A stretch of DNA of 15,763 bases, taken from the NCBI GenBank assembly GCA_018715465.1, contig DVLN01000135.1:1-15763 (forward strand), given 5' to 3'. The position numbers and the translations under genes are program-made. Under the pieces are notes generated by a model. It worked only from the letters and a program-made list of their open reading frames with translations. It was not told where the DNA came from and did no database searches. Below, piece after piece: positions 1 to 7,220 of the stretch; positions within the stretch are counted from its first letter, which is position 1; each line of letters begins with the position of its first letter. This DNA comes from Candidatus Faecivivens stercorigallinarum. Its GTDB lineage: Bacteria; Bacillota; Clostridia; Oscillospirales; Ruminococcaceae.

Positions 1-56
1 GTTCAGGTTGCCAAAAATGTCCGCAGAATCCTATGCAAAAAAGTCGTAGATTGCTC

Positions 57-85
57 TTTACAAATCGAAAGGTTTCCGGTACAAT
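57..85 (+). promoter_or_regulatory. Promoter of the pyr operon (sigma-A type)
   Basis: TTTACA at 57-62 and TACAAT at 80-85 are separated by exactly 17 bases, close to the sigma-A consensus. Transcription would start near position 92, leaving a leader of about 190 bases that contains the PyrR attenuator. Nothing that can be assigned to a gene was seen upstream of it in this window. Confidence 0.8.
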
Positions 86-130
86 AGACTAAAACAAAAC
101 GCATCTCAAAAACCAGATGAATTCTGTCAA

Positions 131-238
131 ATTCCCTTTAAGTTAGTCCCGTGAGGCTGACAAGGCGGTTTGCTTTCTGACTGGGGTTGAATTGTGCTGC
201 CCCGGACGATATGCGAAAGACTCAAACCAGACTGTCAG
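131..238 (+). promoter_or_regulatory. PyrR-binding site and antiterminator of the pyr leader
   Basis: The segment 145-165 carries the conserved PyrR-binding core AGTCC..GTGAGGCT...AAGG. CCTT (135-138) pairs with AAGG (162-165) below an internal loop, and AGTC (145-148) pairs with GGCT (155-158) around a CCGTGA loop. This is the anti-antiterminator that UMP-bound PyrR stabilises. The competing antiterminator is also visible: CTGACA (157-162) pairs with TGTCAG (233-238), and GGTTTG (167-172) pairs with CAAACC (223-228). An inner hairpin CTGGGG/CCCCGG (181-186/200-205) sits between them. The antiterminator uses the 5' arm of the downstream terminator, so the structures are mutually exclusive. 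The mechanism is known from Bacillus pyr operons; its operation here is inferred. Confidence 0.92.
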
Positions 239-266
239 TGTACGGGCAGTCTGGTTTTTATTTTTT
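224..266 (+). terminator. Attenuator terminator in the pyrR leader
   Basis: AAACCAGACTG (224-234) pairs perfectly with CAGTCTGGTTT (247-257), extendable by two pairs, and is followed by a T-rich tract to 266. Its 5' arm is shared with the antiterminator. With high UMP, PyrR binding should let this hairpin form and stop transcription 15 bases before the pyrR start codon. Confidence 0.93.
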
Positions 267-281
267 GGAAAGGAGTCGGGT

Positions 282-803
282 ATGGAAGGTAAAGCCCTCA
301 TTATGGACGAAAAGGCAATGTCCCGCGCCATCAACCGGATCTCCTATGAGATCATTGAACGTAACAAGGGTTCCGAGGGACTCTGCGTCATCGGGATCTA
401 CTCCCGCGGCGTTGAACTCGCCCAGCGGATCGCCGGTAAAATCCAGTCGGTTGAACAGCGCCCTGTCCCCGCCGGATGTCTGGATATCACCCCATTCCGG
501 GATGACGGGAAAAAATTTGACGGCATCAGCCATACCGATATCCCCTTCCCGCTGGATAACAAACAGGTCATCCTCGTCGACGATGTCATCTGCACCGGAC
601 GCAGTGTCCGCGCCGCAATCGACGGCATCCTCTCGATGGGACGCCCCCGCAGAATCCAGCTCGCTGTCCTCATCGACCGCGGCCACCGCGAACTCCCGCT
701 GCGCGCTGATTTTATCGGGAAAAATGTCCCGACTTCACGGGATGAGGAAATCTGCGTTTTTGTCCAGGAACGGGATGGCAAAGACTGTGTCATCATCCGT
801 TAA
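282..803 (+). CDS. pyrR: Bifunctional pyr operon regulator / uracil phosphoribosyltransferase PyrR
   Basis: PyrR binds the leader RNA of pyrimidine genes when UMP is high and causes termination. Many members also convert uracil and PRPP to UMP. The product has 173 residues, near the family norm of about 180. The PRPP-binding loop VILVDDVICTGRSVRAA lies at residues 96-112, and the family-typical segment from DRGHRELP to GKNVPTS lies at 132-152. The ATG at 282 was chosen because AGGAG (271-275) is six bases upstream. The reading frame stays open to about 192, but that extension would translate through the terminator hairpin. The gene directly follows its own attenuator, so it is autoregulated and controls the three genes after it. 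The next gene starts 30 bases downstream. Confidence 0.97.
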   Translation: MEGKALIMDEKAMSRAINRISYEIIERNKGSEGLCVIGIYSRGVELAQRIAGKIQSVEQRPVPAGCLDITPFRDDGKKFDGISHTDIPFPLDNKQVILVDDVICTGRSVRAAIDGILSMGRPRRIQLAVLIDRGHRELPLRADFIGKNVPTSRDEEICVFVQERDGKDCVIIR

Positions 804-833
804 TCTATCCAACTGTCCACAAAGGAGAAAATT

Positions 834-2129
834 ATGATTCTGATTCAAGGCGGACGGGTCATCAGCCCCAAAAATGGCGTAGACGGCCTGTACGATATTC
901 TGATCGACGGCGACAGGATCGTCCGCGTCAGCAGTGAACCGATCACCGACCTGCCGGAGGATGTCCAACTGCTGGACGCGGCCGGCAAACATGTTTTCCC
1001 CGGTTTTGTTGATATGCACGTCCATCTGCGCGACCCCGGACAGACCCATAAAGAGGATATCCTGACCGGCTGTGCGGCTGCCGCTGCCGGCGGCGTCACT
1101 TCGGTCGCCTGTATGCCCAATACCAAACCGGCAGTCGACAGCCCTGAGGTCATCCGGTATATTCTGGATAAGGCGCAGTCGGCACAGGCAAGGGTCTATC
1201 CGGTCGCCTGCGTCACCAAAGGTATGGACGGAGAGGCGCTGACCGATATGGCCGCGCTGAAAAACGCCGGCGCTGTCGCCTTTTCCGACGACGGAAGACC
1301 GGTCCGCAATGCCCGCACGATGCTGGAAGGTATGCAGCACGCGGCCTGCGTCGGAAAGCTGATCCTCTCCCACTGTGAGGACCTCGACCTGATCAACGGC
1401 GGAATCATCCACAAGGGTGAGGTCTCTAGAATGCTCGGCGTCCGCGGAATGGACCGGGCAAGCGAAGATTCGATCACCGCGCGGGAAATCTGTCTGGCCG
1501 ACTCTTCCGGCGCACCCATCCACATCTGCCATGTTTCCACCCGCGGGGCAGTCGACCTGATCCGTCATGCCAAGTCAAGAGGCGTACGGGTCACCTGCGA
1601 GACGGCTCCCCACTATTTTATCCTCGACCACAAAAAGCTGCTGAGCAAGGATGCCGATTACCGGATGAATCCCCCGCTGCGGGAACAGAAGGATATCCGC
1701 GCCATCCTCGGCGGTCTGGCCGACGGAACCATCGACTGTATTATCACCGACCATGCGCCCCATACCGCTGAGGAAAAGGCGGACTTCTACTCCGCTCCCA
1801 ACGGGGTCGTCGGGCTGGAAACCAGCTTCGCCGCCTGCTATACCTATCTGGTCAGGACCGGCGTCATCTCGCTGCGGCGGCTGGTCGAGCTGATGAGTGA
1901 AAACCCCGCGACCATCCTCGGCATCCCCGGCGGCTCCATCGAAGAAGGCGGACCGGCGGATATCGCAATCGCTGATACCAATATGGTCTGGACGGTCGAG
2001 CCGCAAAAGCTCCACTCCAAGTCCAAAAATACCGTATTTAAAGGAATGACCTTGCAGGGCAGGGTCACCACAACCATCTGCCGCGGAAAAATTGTCTATC
2101 AGTTATCCGAGGCCGACGGCAACCAGTAA
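834..2129 (+). CDS. pyrC: Dihydroorotase (class I)
   Basis: This zinc amidohydrolase catalyses the third step of de novo pyrimidine synthesis, the reversible cyclisation of N-carbamoyl-L-aspartate to dihydroorotate, in the cytoplasm. The product has 431 residues, typical of the class I enzymes of Bacillus. The metal-binding HxH motif is in DMHVHLRDPG at residues 60-69 (H62, H64). Other recognisable elements are MPNT (94-97), FSDDG (150-154), SHCED with H180, CHVST with H233, MNPPLR (278-283) and ITDHAPH (304-310) with the catalytic aspartate D306. AAAGGAG (821-827) precedes the ATG by six bases. Expression should follow the upstream PyrR attenuator. Nothing in the sequence suggests an inactive paralogue such as hydantoinase. 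Confidence 0.96.
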   Translation: MILIQGGRVISPKNGVDGLYDILIDGDRIVRVSSEPITDLPEDVQLLDAAGKHVFPGFVDMHVHLRDPGQTHKEDILTGCAAAAAGGVTSVACMPNTKPAVDSPEVIRYILDKAQSAQARVYPVACVTKGMDGEALTDMAALKNAGAVAFSDDGRPVRNARTMLEGMQHAACVGKLILSHCEDLDLINGGIIHKGEVSRMLGVRGMDRASEDSITAREICLADSSGAPIHICHVSTRGAVDLIRHAKSRGVRVTCETAPHYFILDHKKLLSKDADYRMNPPLREQKDIRAILGGLADGTIDCIITDHAPHTAEEKADFYSAPNGVVGLETSFAACYTYLVRTGVISLRRLVELMSENPATILGIPGGSIEEGGPADIAIADTNMVWTVEPQKLHSKSKNTVFKGMTLQGRVTTTICRGKIVYQLSEADGNQ

Positions 2130-2179
2130 AACGGCTGCTGATAAAATGACAACTGAGTATATAACTGGAGGTATTTACT

Positions 2180-3121
2180 ATGTCTTTTGATAAGCTGATT
2201 GATCGCATCAAAGAAATGAAAAACCCGACTGTCGCCGGGCTGGACCCCAACTTCTCGTATGTACCGGAATATATCCGGGAAAAATATGCTTCTATCCCCG
2301 ATCCGCTGGAAGCAGCTGCTAAAGCGGTGCTGGAATACAACTACGGGCTGATCGACGCACTGTGCGACATCGTCCCCGCTGTCAAACCCCAGGCTGCTTA
2401 CTATGAAATGTACGGCTGGTATGGAATGAAGACCTTTGCGGAAACCATCTCCTATGCACAGAGCAAAGGCATGTATGTCATCGCCGACTGCAAGAGAAAT
2501 GATATCGGCTCGACGATGGAAGCCTATTCGACCGCACATCTGGGCGAGATCGAACTGTATGGCAAAAAGGTCGCCCCCTTCGGCGCCGACGCACTGACTG
2601 TCAACGGCTATCTCGGAAGCGACGGCATCCGTCCTCTGCTGGGTGCCTGCAAGGAATTTGATAAGGGTATCTTTGTCCTGGTTAAGACCAGCAACCCCTC
2701 CTCCGGCGAACTGCAGGACAGAAAACTCTACAACAAAAAGGGATTCCCCTCCGGCAACGTCTATGAAGTCATGGGCGATATGTGCGAAAACTGGGGCAGT
2801 GAAGTTCCCGGCAGCAAGTACGGCTACTCCGGTGTCGGCGCGGTCGTTGGCGCAACCTACCCTGAACAGCTGGCCGAGCTGCGCAAGCGTCTTCCCCATA
2901 CCTTCTTCCTCGTACCCGGTTACGGCGCACAGGGCGGCGGCGGAGCTGGCGTCGCAGGCGCATTTGACCAAGAGGGCCTCGGCGCAATCGTCAACGCTTC
3001 CCGCTCCATCATCTGCGCTTATAAAAAGGAAGGCTGCGACGAAACCGATTATGCCGGTGCAGCAAGAAGAGAAGCAATCCGCATGCGGGATGATATCTGC
3101 TCTTATATCAATCTCAAATAA
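2180..3121 (+). CDS. pyrF: Orotidine 5'-phosphate decarboxylase, group 2
   Basis: The enzyme decarboxylates OMP to UMP, the last step of de novo UMP synthesis, and UMP is the signal read by PyrR. The 313-residue length and motifs place it in the longer group-2 OMP decarboxylases rather than the roughly 240-residue group-1 enzymes. The catalytic segment DCKRNDIGST is at residues 103-112 (D103, K105, D108). The phosphate-binding loop VPGYGAQGGGG is at 245-255, followed by VNASRSI (271-277). GGAGGT (2167-2172) is seven bases before the ATG. The gene lies 50 bases after pyrC. A hairpin of unknown role separates it from carB. Confidence 0.96.
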   Translation: MSFDKLIDRIKEMKNPTVAGLDPNFSYVPEYIREKYASIPDPLEAAAKAVLEYNYGLIDALCDIVPAVKPQAAYYEMYGWYGMKTFAETISYAQSKGMYVIADCKRNDIGSTMEAYSTAHLGEIELYGKKVAPFGADALTVNGYLGSDGIRPLLGACKEFDKGIFVLVKTSNPSSGELQDRKLYNKKGFPSGNVYEVMGDMCENWGSEVPGSKYGYSGVGAVVGATYPEQLAELRKRLPHTFFLVPGYGAQGGGGAGVAGAFDQEGLGAIVNASRSIICAYKKEGCDETDYAGAARREAIRMRDDICSYINLK

Positions 3122-3122
3122 T

Positions 3123-3152
3123 CAGATCATCAGGATCATTTTTGATGATCTG
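3123..3152 (+). repeat. Inverted repeat between pyrF and carB
   Basis: CAGATCATCA (3123-3132) is the perfect reverse complement of TGATGATCTG (3143-3152), with a 10-base loop. It begins one base after the pyrF stop codon. The sequence after it has no T-run, so it is not a standard intrinsic terminator. An mRNA-stability or processing element is possible. Confidence 0.6.
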
Positions 3153-3199
3153 TCTGCCAACCTGTTGTCACCCCACCCAGAAAGGATCGAGATTTTATT

Positions 3200-6100
3200 A
3201 TGCCACTGAGAAAAGATATAAAGAAGGTCATGGTCATTGGCTCCGGCCCGATCGTCATTGGTCAGGCTGCTGAATTTGACTATGCAGGAACCCAGGCCTG
3301 CCGTGCCCTCAAGGAAGAAGGTCTTGAAGTCGTCCTGCTCAACTCCAATCCCGCAACCATCATGACCGACAAGGCGATGGCTGATAAGATCTACATTGAG
3401 CCGCTGACGCTGGATGTCTGCAAGCGGATTATCGAGATCGAAAAGCCCGACTCGCTGCTCTCCACCCTCGGCGGTCAGACCGGTCTGACCCTTTCGATGG
3501 AGCTGGCAAAATGCGGTTTTCTGGATGAACACGGCGTCAAACTGCTCGGCGCCAACCCCGAAACAATCGACAAGGCCGAAGACCGGCAGTGCTTCAAGGA
3601 TACGATGGAAGCCATCAACCAGCCGGTTATCCCCTCCAAGGTCGTTACAACGGTCGAGGACGCTGTTGATTTTGCCAAAGTGATCGACTACCCGGTTATC
3701 GTCCGTCCCGCCTTTACGCTGGGCGGCACCGGCGGCGGTATCGCCGATGACGAGGCGCAGTTGCGGGATATCGCAACCAACGGCCTGCGTCTCTCCCCCA
3801 TTACCCAGATTCTGGTTGAAAAGTGCATCTCCGGCTGGAAGGAGATCGAGTTTGAGGTCATCCGCGACGCGAAAAACAATGTCATCACCGTCTGCTCGAT
3901 GGAAAACTTTGACCCGGTCGGCATCCACACCGGCGACTCAATCGTCGTCGCGCCTGCTGTCACGCTGGCGGACAAGGAGTACCAGATGCTGCGGACGGCT
4001 GCTTTGAACATCATTTCCGAGCTGGAGGTCGAGGGCGGCTGCAACTGCCAGTTTGCGCTCCATCCCGAGTCGATGCAGTATGCGGTCATCGAGGTCAACC
4101 CCCGTGTTTCCCGCTCCTCCGCCCTCGCTTCCAAGGCAACCGGCTACCCGATTGCAAAGGTCGCAACCAAAATCGCGATCGGCTATACGATGGACGAGAT
4201 CATCAACGCTGTCACCGGAACAACCTATGCCTGCTTTGAGCCGGCGCTGGACTATCTGGTCGTCAAATTCCCCAAGTGGCCGTTTGATAAATTTGTCTAT
4301 GCAAAACGTACCCTCGGCACCCAGATGAAGGCGACTGGTGAGGTCATGGCAATCGGCACTTCGTTTGAACAGGGTATTATGAAGGCAGTCAGAGGGATTG
4401 AGCTGGGACTCGAAACGCTGACCCTGCCTGAATTTGAGCATCTGACCGACGAACAGGTCGAGGCACAGATTCACCAGCCGGATGACCAGCGGATCTATGC
4501 AATCTATGAGGGTCTCAAAAGAGGATTTTCCGTTGAAAAGATTCACGAGATCACGATGGTGGACGAATGGTTCCTCAACAAACTGGTCAATCTGGTGAAG
4601 ATGGATGCGGAACTTAAAGAGGGCGAGCTGACGCTGGAAAAATATATCCGCGCCAAAAAGATGGGTTATCTCGATTCCACCATCTCCAAATTCTCCGGCC
4701 AGGAGCTGCCCGCTGTACGGTATGCAGGGTACAAGATGGTTGATACCTGCGCCGCTGAGTTCAAGGCAAAAACCCCTTACTTCTACTCCACCTATGATGA
4801 TGAAAATGAGGCCGCTGAGTTTATCGCAAGACAGGATACCGGCAAAAAGAAGGTCATTGTCTTCGGTTCCGGCCCGATCCGCATCGGCCAAGGTATCGAG
4901 TTTGACTACTGCTCGGTCCACTGTGTTTGGGAACTGAGACGGCTTGGCTATGAAACCATCATCGCCAACAATAACCCCGAAACTGTCTCGACCGACTTCG
5001 ATACCGGCGACCGTCTGTACTTCGACCCGCTGTGCAAGGAAGATGTCCGCAACCTGATTGAAACTGAAAAGCCGTACGGCGTCATCGTCCAGTTCGGCGG
5101 CCAGACCGCAATCAAACTGACCAGGTTCCTGCAGGAAATCGGCGCCAATATCCTGGGCACCTCCGCCGACGCCATCGACGAGGCTGAGGACAGAGAAAGA
5201 TTCGACGAGCTGCTGGAACGCTGCGGCATCCCGAGAGCGGCTGGCCATACCGTCTTCACAACAGAAGAAGCCCTCAAGGCTGGCAACGAGCTGGGCTACC
5301 CGGTTCTGATGCGCCCCTCTTACGTACTGGGCGGCCAGAACATGATCATCGCCTACAACGATGCCGATATCAAAGAATACATGGCGATTATTACCGCGCA
5401 TGGGCTGGAAAACCCGGTGCTGATCGACAAATACCTGCAAGGCATCGAGGTCGAGGTCGACGCGATCTCCGATGGAGAGGATTACCTGATCCCCGGTATC
5501 ATGCAGCATATCGAACGCGCCGGCGTCCACTCGGGCGACTCGATCTCGGTCTATCCTGCTCAGTCCCTCTCCCGCCATATCCGTCAGACCATCATTGAAT
5601 ATACCGCACGGTTTGCAAGAGAGCTGAAGGTCAAGGGTATGATCAACGTTCAGTACGTTGTCTACAACCACGAGGTCTATGTCATCGAGGTCAACCCCCG
5701 CTCCTCTCGTACCGTCCCTTATATCTCCAAGGTCACCGGCGTCCCGATGGTCCAGCTGGCAACCGATATCGCGATGGGCGCTAAACTGATCGACCTGGGT
5801 TATGGCACCGGTTTGTACAAAGAAGCTGGCTATATCGCAGTCAAGGTCCCGGTCTTCAGCTTCGCAAAACTCAACAACGTCGATACGATGATGGGCCCGG
5901 AGATGAAGTCGACCGGCGAGGTCCTGGGTATCGCCAAAAACCTCAACGACGCGCTGATTAAGGGCCTGCTCGCTTCCGGCAATGAGCTGAAAAAGGAAGG
6001 CGGCGTGCTGATCTCGGTCAGAAATGCCGACAAGGAAGAGGTCCTCGACGTCGCCGACAAGTTCGCGTCCCTCGGATTTGAAATCTACGCGACCGCCGGT

Positions 6101-6394
6101 ACCGCCACAAAACTGAACCGCAATATGATTCCGGCCAGCGTCGTCAAGAAGATCGGCGAGGACCCCGACAACAACGTCCTCACCCTGCTGGATTCCGGCA
6201 AGATCGCATACGTCATCTCGACCTCGACCCACGGCCGCCAGCCGTCGCTTGACTCGGTCCAGATCAGAAGAAAAGCAGTCGAACGCTCGATCTGCTGTCT
6301 CTCCTGCATGGATACCGCAAACGCGGTTGCCGACTGTCTGGCTATGAACAGAGGCATCAACGATATCGAAATGGTCGATATTACCACAATCTGA
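3200..6394 (+). CDS. carB: Carbamoyl-phosphate synthase large subunit
   Basis: CarB makes carbamoyl phosphate from bicarbonate, two ATP and ammonia. The ammonia normally comes from the glutaminase subunit CarA. The 1064-residue length matches the family (about 1070). The two homologous ATP-grasp halves are both intact: the first opens with GSGPIVIGQAAEFDYAG near residues 14-30 and the second with GSGPIRIGQGIEFDY near 556-570. A C-terminal MGS-like regulatory domain starts near residue 934. The start aligns with the family N-terminus (MPxRxDIKK), although AAAGGA (3181-3186) is 13 bases from the ATG, longer than usual. No carA is adjacent; the gene before is pyrF and a terminator follows. Its place after the PyrR attenuator points to the pyrimidine rather than the arginine pool. 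Confidence 0.97.
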   Translation: MPLRKDIKKVMVIGSGPIVIGQAAEFDYAGTQACRALKEEGLEVVLLNSNPATIMTDKAMADKIYIEPLTLDVCKRIIEIEKPDSLLSTLGGQTGLTLSMELAKCGFLDEHGVKLLGANPETIDKAEDRQCFKDTMEAINQPVIPSKVVTTVEDAVDFAKVIDYPVIVRPAFTLGGTGGGIADDEAQLRDIATNGLRLSPITQILVEKCISGWKEIEFEVIRDAKNNVITVCSMENFDPVGIHTGDSIVVAPAVTLADKEYQMLRTAALNIISELEVEGGCNCQFALHPESMQYAVIEVNPRVSRSSALASKATGYPIAKVATKIAIGYTMDEIINAVTGTTYACFEPALDYLVVKFPKWPFDKFVYAKRTLGTQMKATGEVMAIGTSFEQGIMKAVRGIELGLETLTLPEFEHLTDEQVEAQIHQPDDQRIYAIYEGLKRGFSVEKIHEITMVDEWFLNKLVNLVKMDAELKEGELTLEKYIRAKKMGYLDSTISKFSGQELPAVRYAGYKMVDTCAAEFKAKTPYFYSTYDDENEAAEFIARQDTGKKKVIVFGSGPIRIGQGIEFDYCSVHCVWELRRLGYETIIANNNPETVSTDFDTGDRLYFDPLCKEDVRNLIETEKPYGVIVQFGGQTAIKLTRFLQEIGANILGTSADAIDEAEDRERFDELLERCGIPRAAGHTVFTTEEALKAGNELGYPVLMRPSYVLGGQNMIIAYNDADIKEYMAIITAHGLENPVLIDKYLQGIEVEVDAISDGEDYLIPGIMQHIERAGVHSGDSISVYPAQSLSRHIRQTIIEYTARFARELKVKGMINVQYVVYNHEVYVIEVNPRSSRTVPYISKVTGVPMVQLATDIAMGAKLIDLGYGTGLYKEAGYIAVKVPVFSFAKLNNVDTMMGPEMKSTGEVLGIAKNLNDALIKGLLASGNELKKEGGVLISVRNADKEEVLDVADKFASLGFEIYATAGTATKLNRNMIPASVVKKIGEDPDNNVLTLLDSGKIAYVISTSTHGRQPSLDSVQIRRKAVERSICCLSCMDTANAVADCLAMNRGINDIEMVDITTI

Positions 6395-6402
6395 TAAATG
6401 CT

Positions 6403-6440
6403 GGGGACAGGGTGCAAATGCTCTGTCCCCTTTTCTGTTT
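6403..6440 (+). terminator. Intrinsic terminator of the pyr operon
   Basis: GGGGACAG (6403-6410) pairs with CTGTCCCC (6423-6430), extendable inward by a G-U and a G-C pair, and is followed by TTTTCTGTTT. It starts nine bases after the carB stop and closes the operon. Confidence 0.92.
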
Positions 6441-6474
6441 ACTAGCTGTTTGCATGCCATACCGTCATATTGGG

Positions 6475-6534
6475 CCGTTAAAAAACGGTTTTGCTTGGAA
6501 AACTGCTTCTTTTTTTCTGAAAAAGGCTTTTTTT
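6475..6534 (+). terminator. Possible weak tandem terminators
   Basis: Two further hairpins lie after the main terminator. CCGTT/AACGG (6475-6479/6484-6488) has an AAAA loop and is followed by TTTT. GCTT plus TTTT, with one bulged C (6505-6513), pairs with AAAAGGC-type sequence (6520-6527) and is followed by seven Ts. Both stems are short or AT-rich, so they may only back up the first terminator and insulate the rimP promoter. Confidence 0.35.
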
Positions 6535-6547
6535 GCCGGGAAAGGGC

Positions 6548-6576
6548 TTGCATTTTTGACGCAGGTGTGGTATATT
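6548..6576 (+). promoter_or_regulatory. Promoter of the rimP-nusA-infB operon
   Basis: TTGCAT (6548-6553) and TATATT (6571-6576) are 17 bases apart. TGG directly precedes the -10 box, giving an extended -10 (TGn). Transcription would start near 6583, so the leader before rimP is about 90 bases and holds two hairpins. Confidence 0.75.
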
Positions 6577-6601
6577 ATAAATAAAGTAAATATTGTAAAA
6601 G

Positions 6602-6639
6602 AAAGGCTGGGAACGAAAAACGTCCCGGTCCTTTTGTTT
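6602..6639 (+). promoter_or_regulatory. Terminator-like attenuator hairpin in the rimP-nusA leader
   Basis: AAAGG-CTGGGA-(A)-CG (6602-6615) pairs with CG-TCCCGG-(T)-CCTTT (6621-6634), with one bulge on each side and an AAAAA loop. TTTTGTTTG follows. The hairpin lies between the promoter and rimP, so it can act only as an attenuator or processing site for the operon. A NusA-dependent leader terminator giving NusA autoregulation is known for the equivalent Bacillus subtilis operon. The imperfect stem and interrupted T-tract fit that class; function here is inferred. Confidence 0.65.
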
Positions 6640-6640
6640 G

Positions 6641-6661
6641 TCTGGGGAGGATTCTCCCGGA
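6641..6661 (+). other. Hairpin directly upstream of the rimP ribosome-binding site
   Basis: GGGAG (6645-6649) pairs with CTCCC (6654-6658) around a GATT loop, extended outward past a bulged G by C-G, T-G and T-A pairs. It ends at the first base of AAAGGA (6661-6666), the rimP Shine-Dalgarno. It could modulate ribosome access or simply separate the attenuator from the start site. Confidence 0.45.
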
Positions 6662-6673
6662 AAGGATTGTCAG

Positions 6674-7162
6674 ATGAACAAAAATCAGATTATCAAAACT
6701 GTCTGGGATCTCACACAGCCGATCACCGATGAGCTCGGACTGACACTGTGGGACGTCCTCTTCCTCAAAGAAGGCGCGACCTGGTCGCTGCGTATCATCA
6801 TCGACCGGGAAGGCGGCGTTGATATGGACGCCTGCGAGGCAGTCTCCCGCGCCCTTGACCCCAAACTGGACGAGGCTGACCCGATCGACCAAAGCTATGT
6901 GCTGGAAGTCTGGTCGGCTGGCTATGACCGTGAGCTGGTGCGTGATTTCCACTTTACCTCCTCAATCGGCATGCAGGTCACCATCGGCCTCTTCACCGCT
7001 ATGGACGGAGAAAAAGAACCGGTCATGACCCTTAAGGAGTACGGCGGCAAGACCATCACCTGCACCGACAAGGACGGTACAGACCACGTCTTTACCCTCT
7101 CGGAACTCCGCTTTGTCCGGCGCAAGGATGAAATTGTCTTCTCCAAAAACTACGGGGCATAA
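6674..7162 (+). CDS. rimP: Ribosome maturation factor RimP
   Basis: RimP assists maturation of the 30S subunit in the cytoplasm. The product has 162 residues, normal for the family. The N-terminal domain includes WDVLFLKEGATWSLRIIID (about residues 26-44) and a CEAVSRALDPKLDE segment before the family landmark. That landmark, usually EVSSPGLDRPL, reads EVWSAGYDREL here, a visible divergence. The C-terminal SH3-like part follows. The ATG at 6674 is preceded by AAAGGA (6661-6666) at seven bases. The frame is open further upstream, but only through the leader hairpins. Position as first gene before nusA is the usual arrangement in Bacillota and supports the call despite the changed motif. Confidence 0.93.
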   Translation: MNKNQIIKTVWDLTQPITDELGLTLWDVLFLKEGATWSLRIIIDREGGVDMDACEAVSRALDPKLDEADPIDQSYVLEVWSAGYDRELVRDFHFTSSIGMQVTIGLFTAMDGEKEPVMTLKEYGGKTITCTDKDGTDHVFTLSELRFVRRKDEIVFSKNYGA

Positions 7163-7220
7163 TCGCTGCTCCCAAAGCTGCTCACGCTGACAGATTGATG
7201 AAAGGAATGGTTAGAAAAAA

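Noticed and set aside
1..90. Possible C-terminal tail of an upstream gene (frame 1 is open to a stop at about 88, frame 3 to about 92)
   Set aside because: Fewer than 30 codons, no recognisable sequence, and it overlaps a good promoter; cannot be told from chance.
192..281. N-terminal extension of pyrR upstream of the chosen ATG
   Set aside because: It would run through the terminator hairpin, has no ribosome-binding site, and PyrR proteins begin at about the ATG at 282.
3938..6553. Very long antisense open frame (871 codons) opposite carB
   Set aside because: Its codons are aligned with those of carB, so antisense stops can occur only at sense TTA, CTA or TCA codons, which this genome avoids. 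The translation resembles no family and carB is unambiguous.
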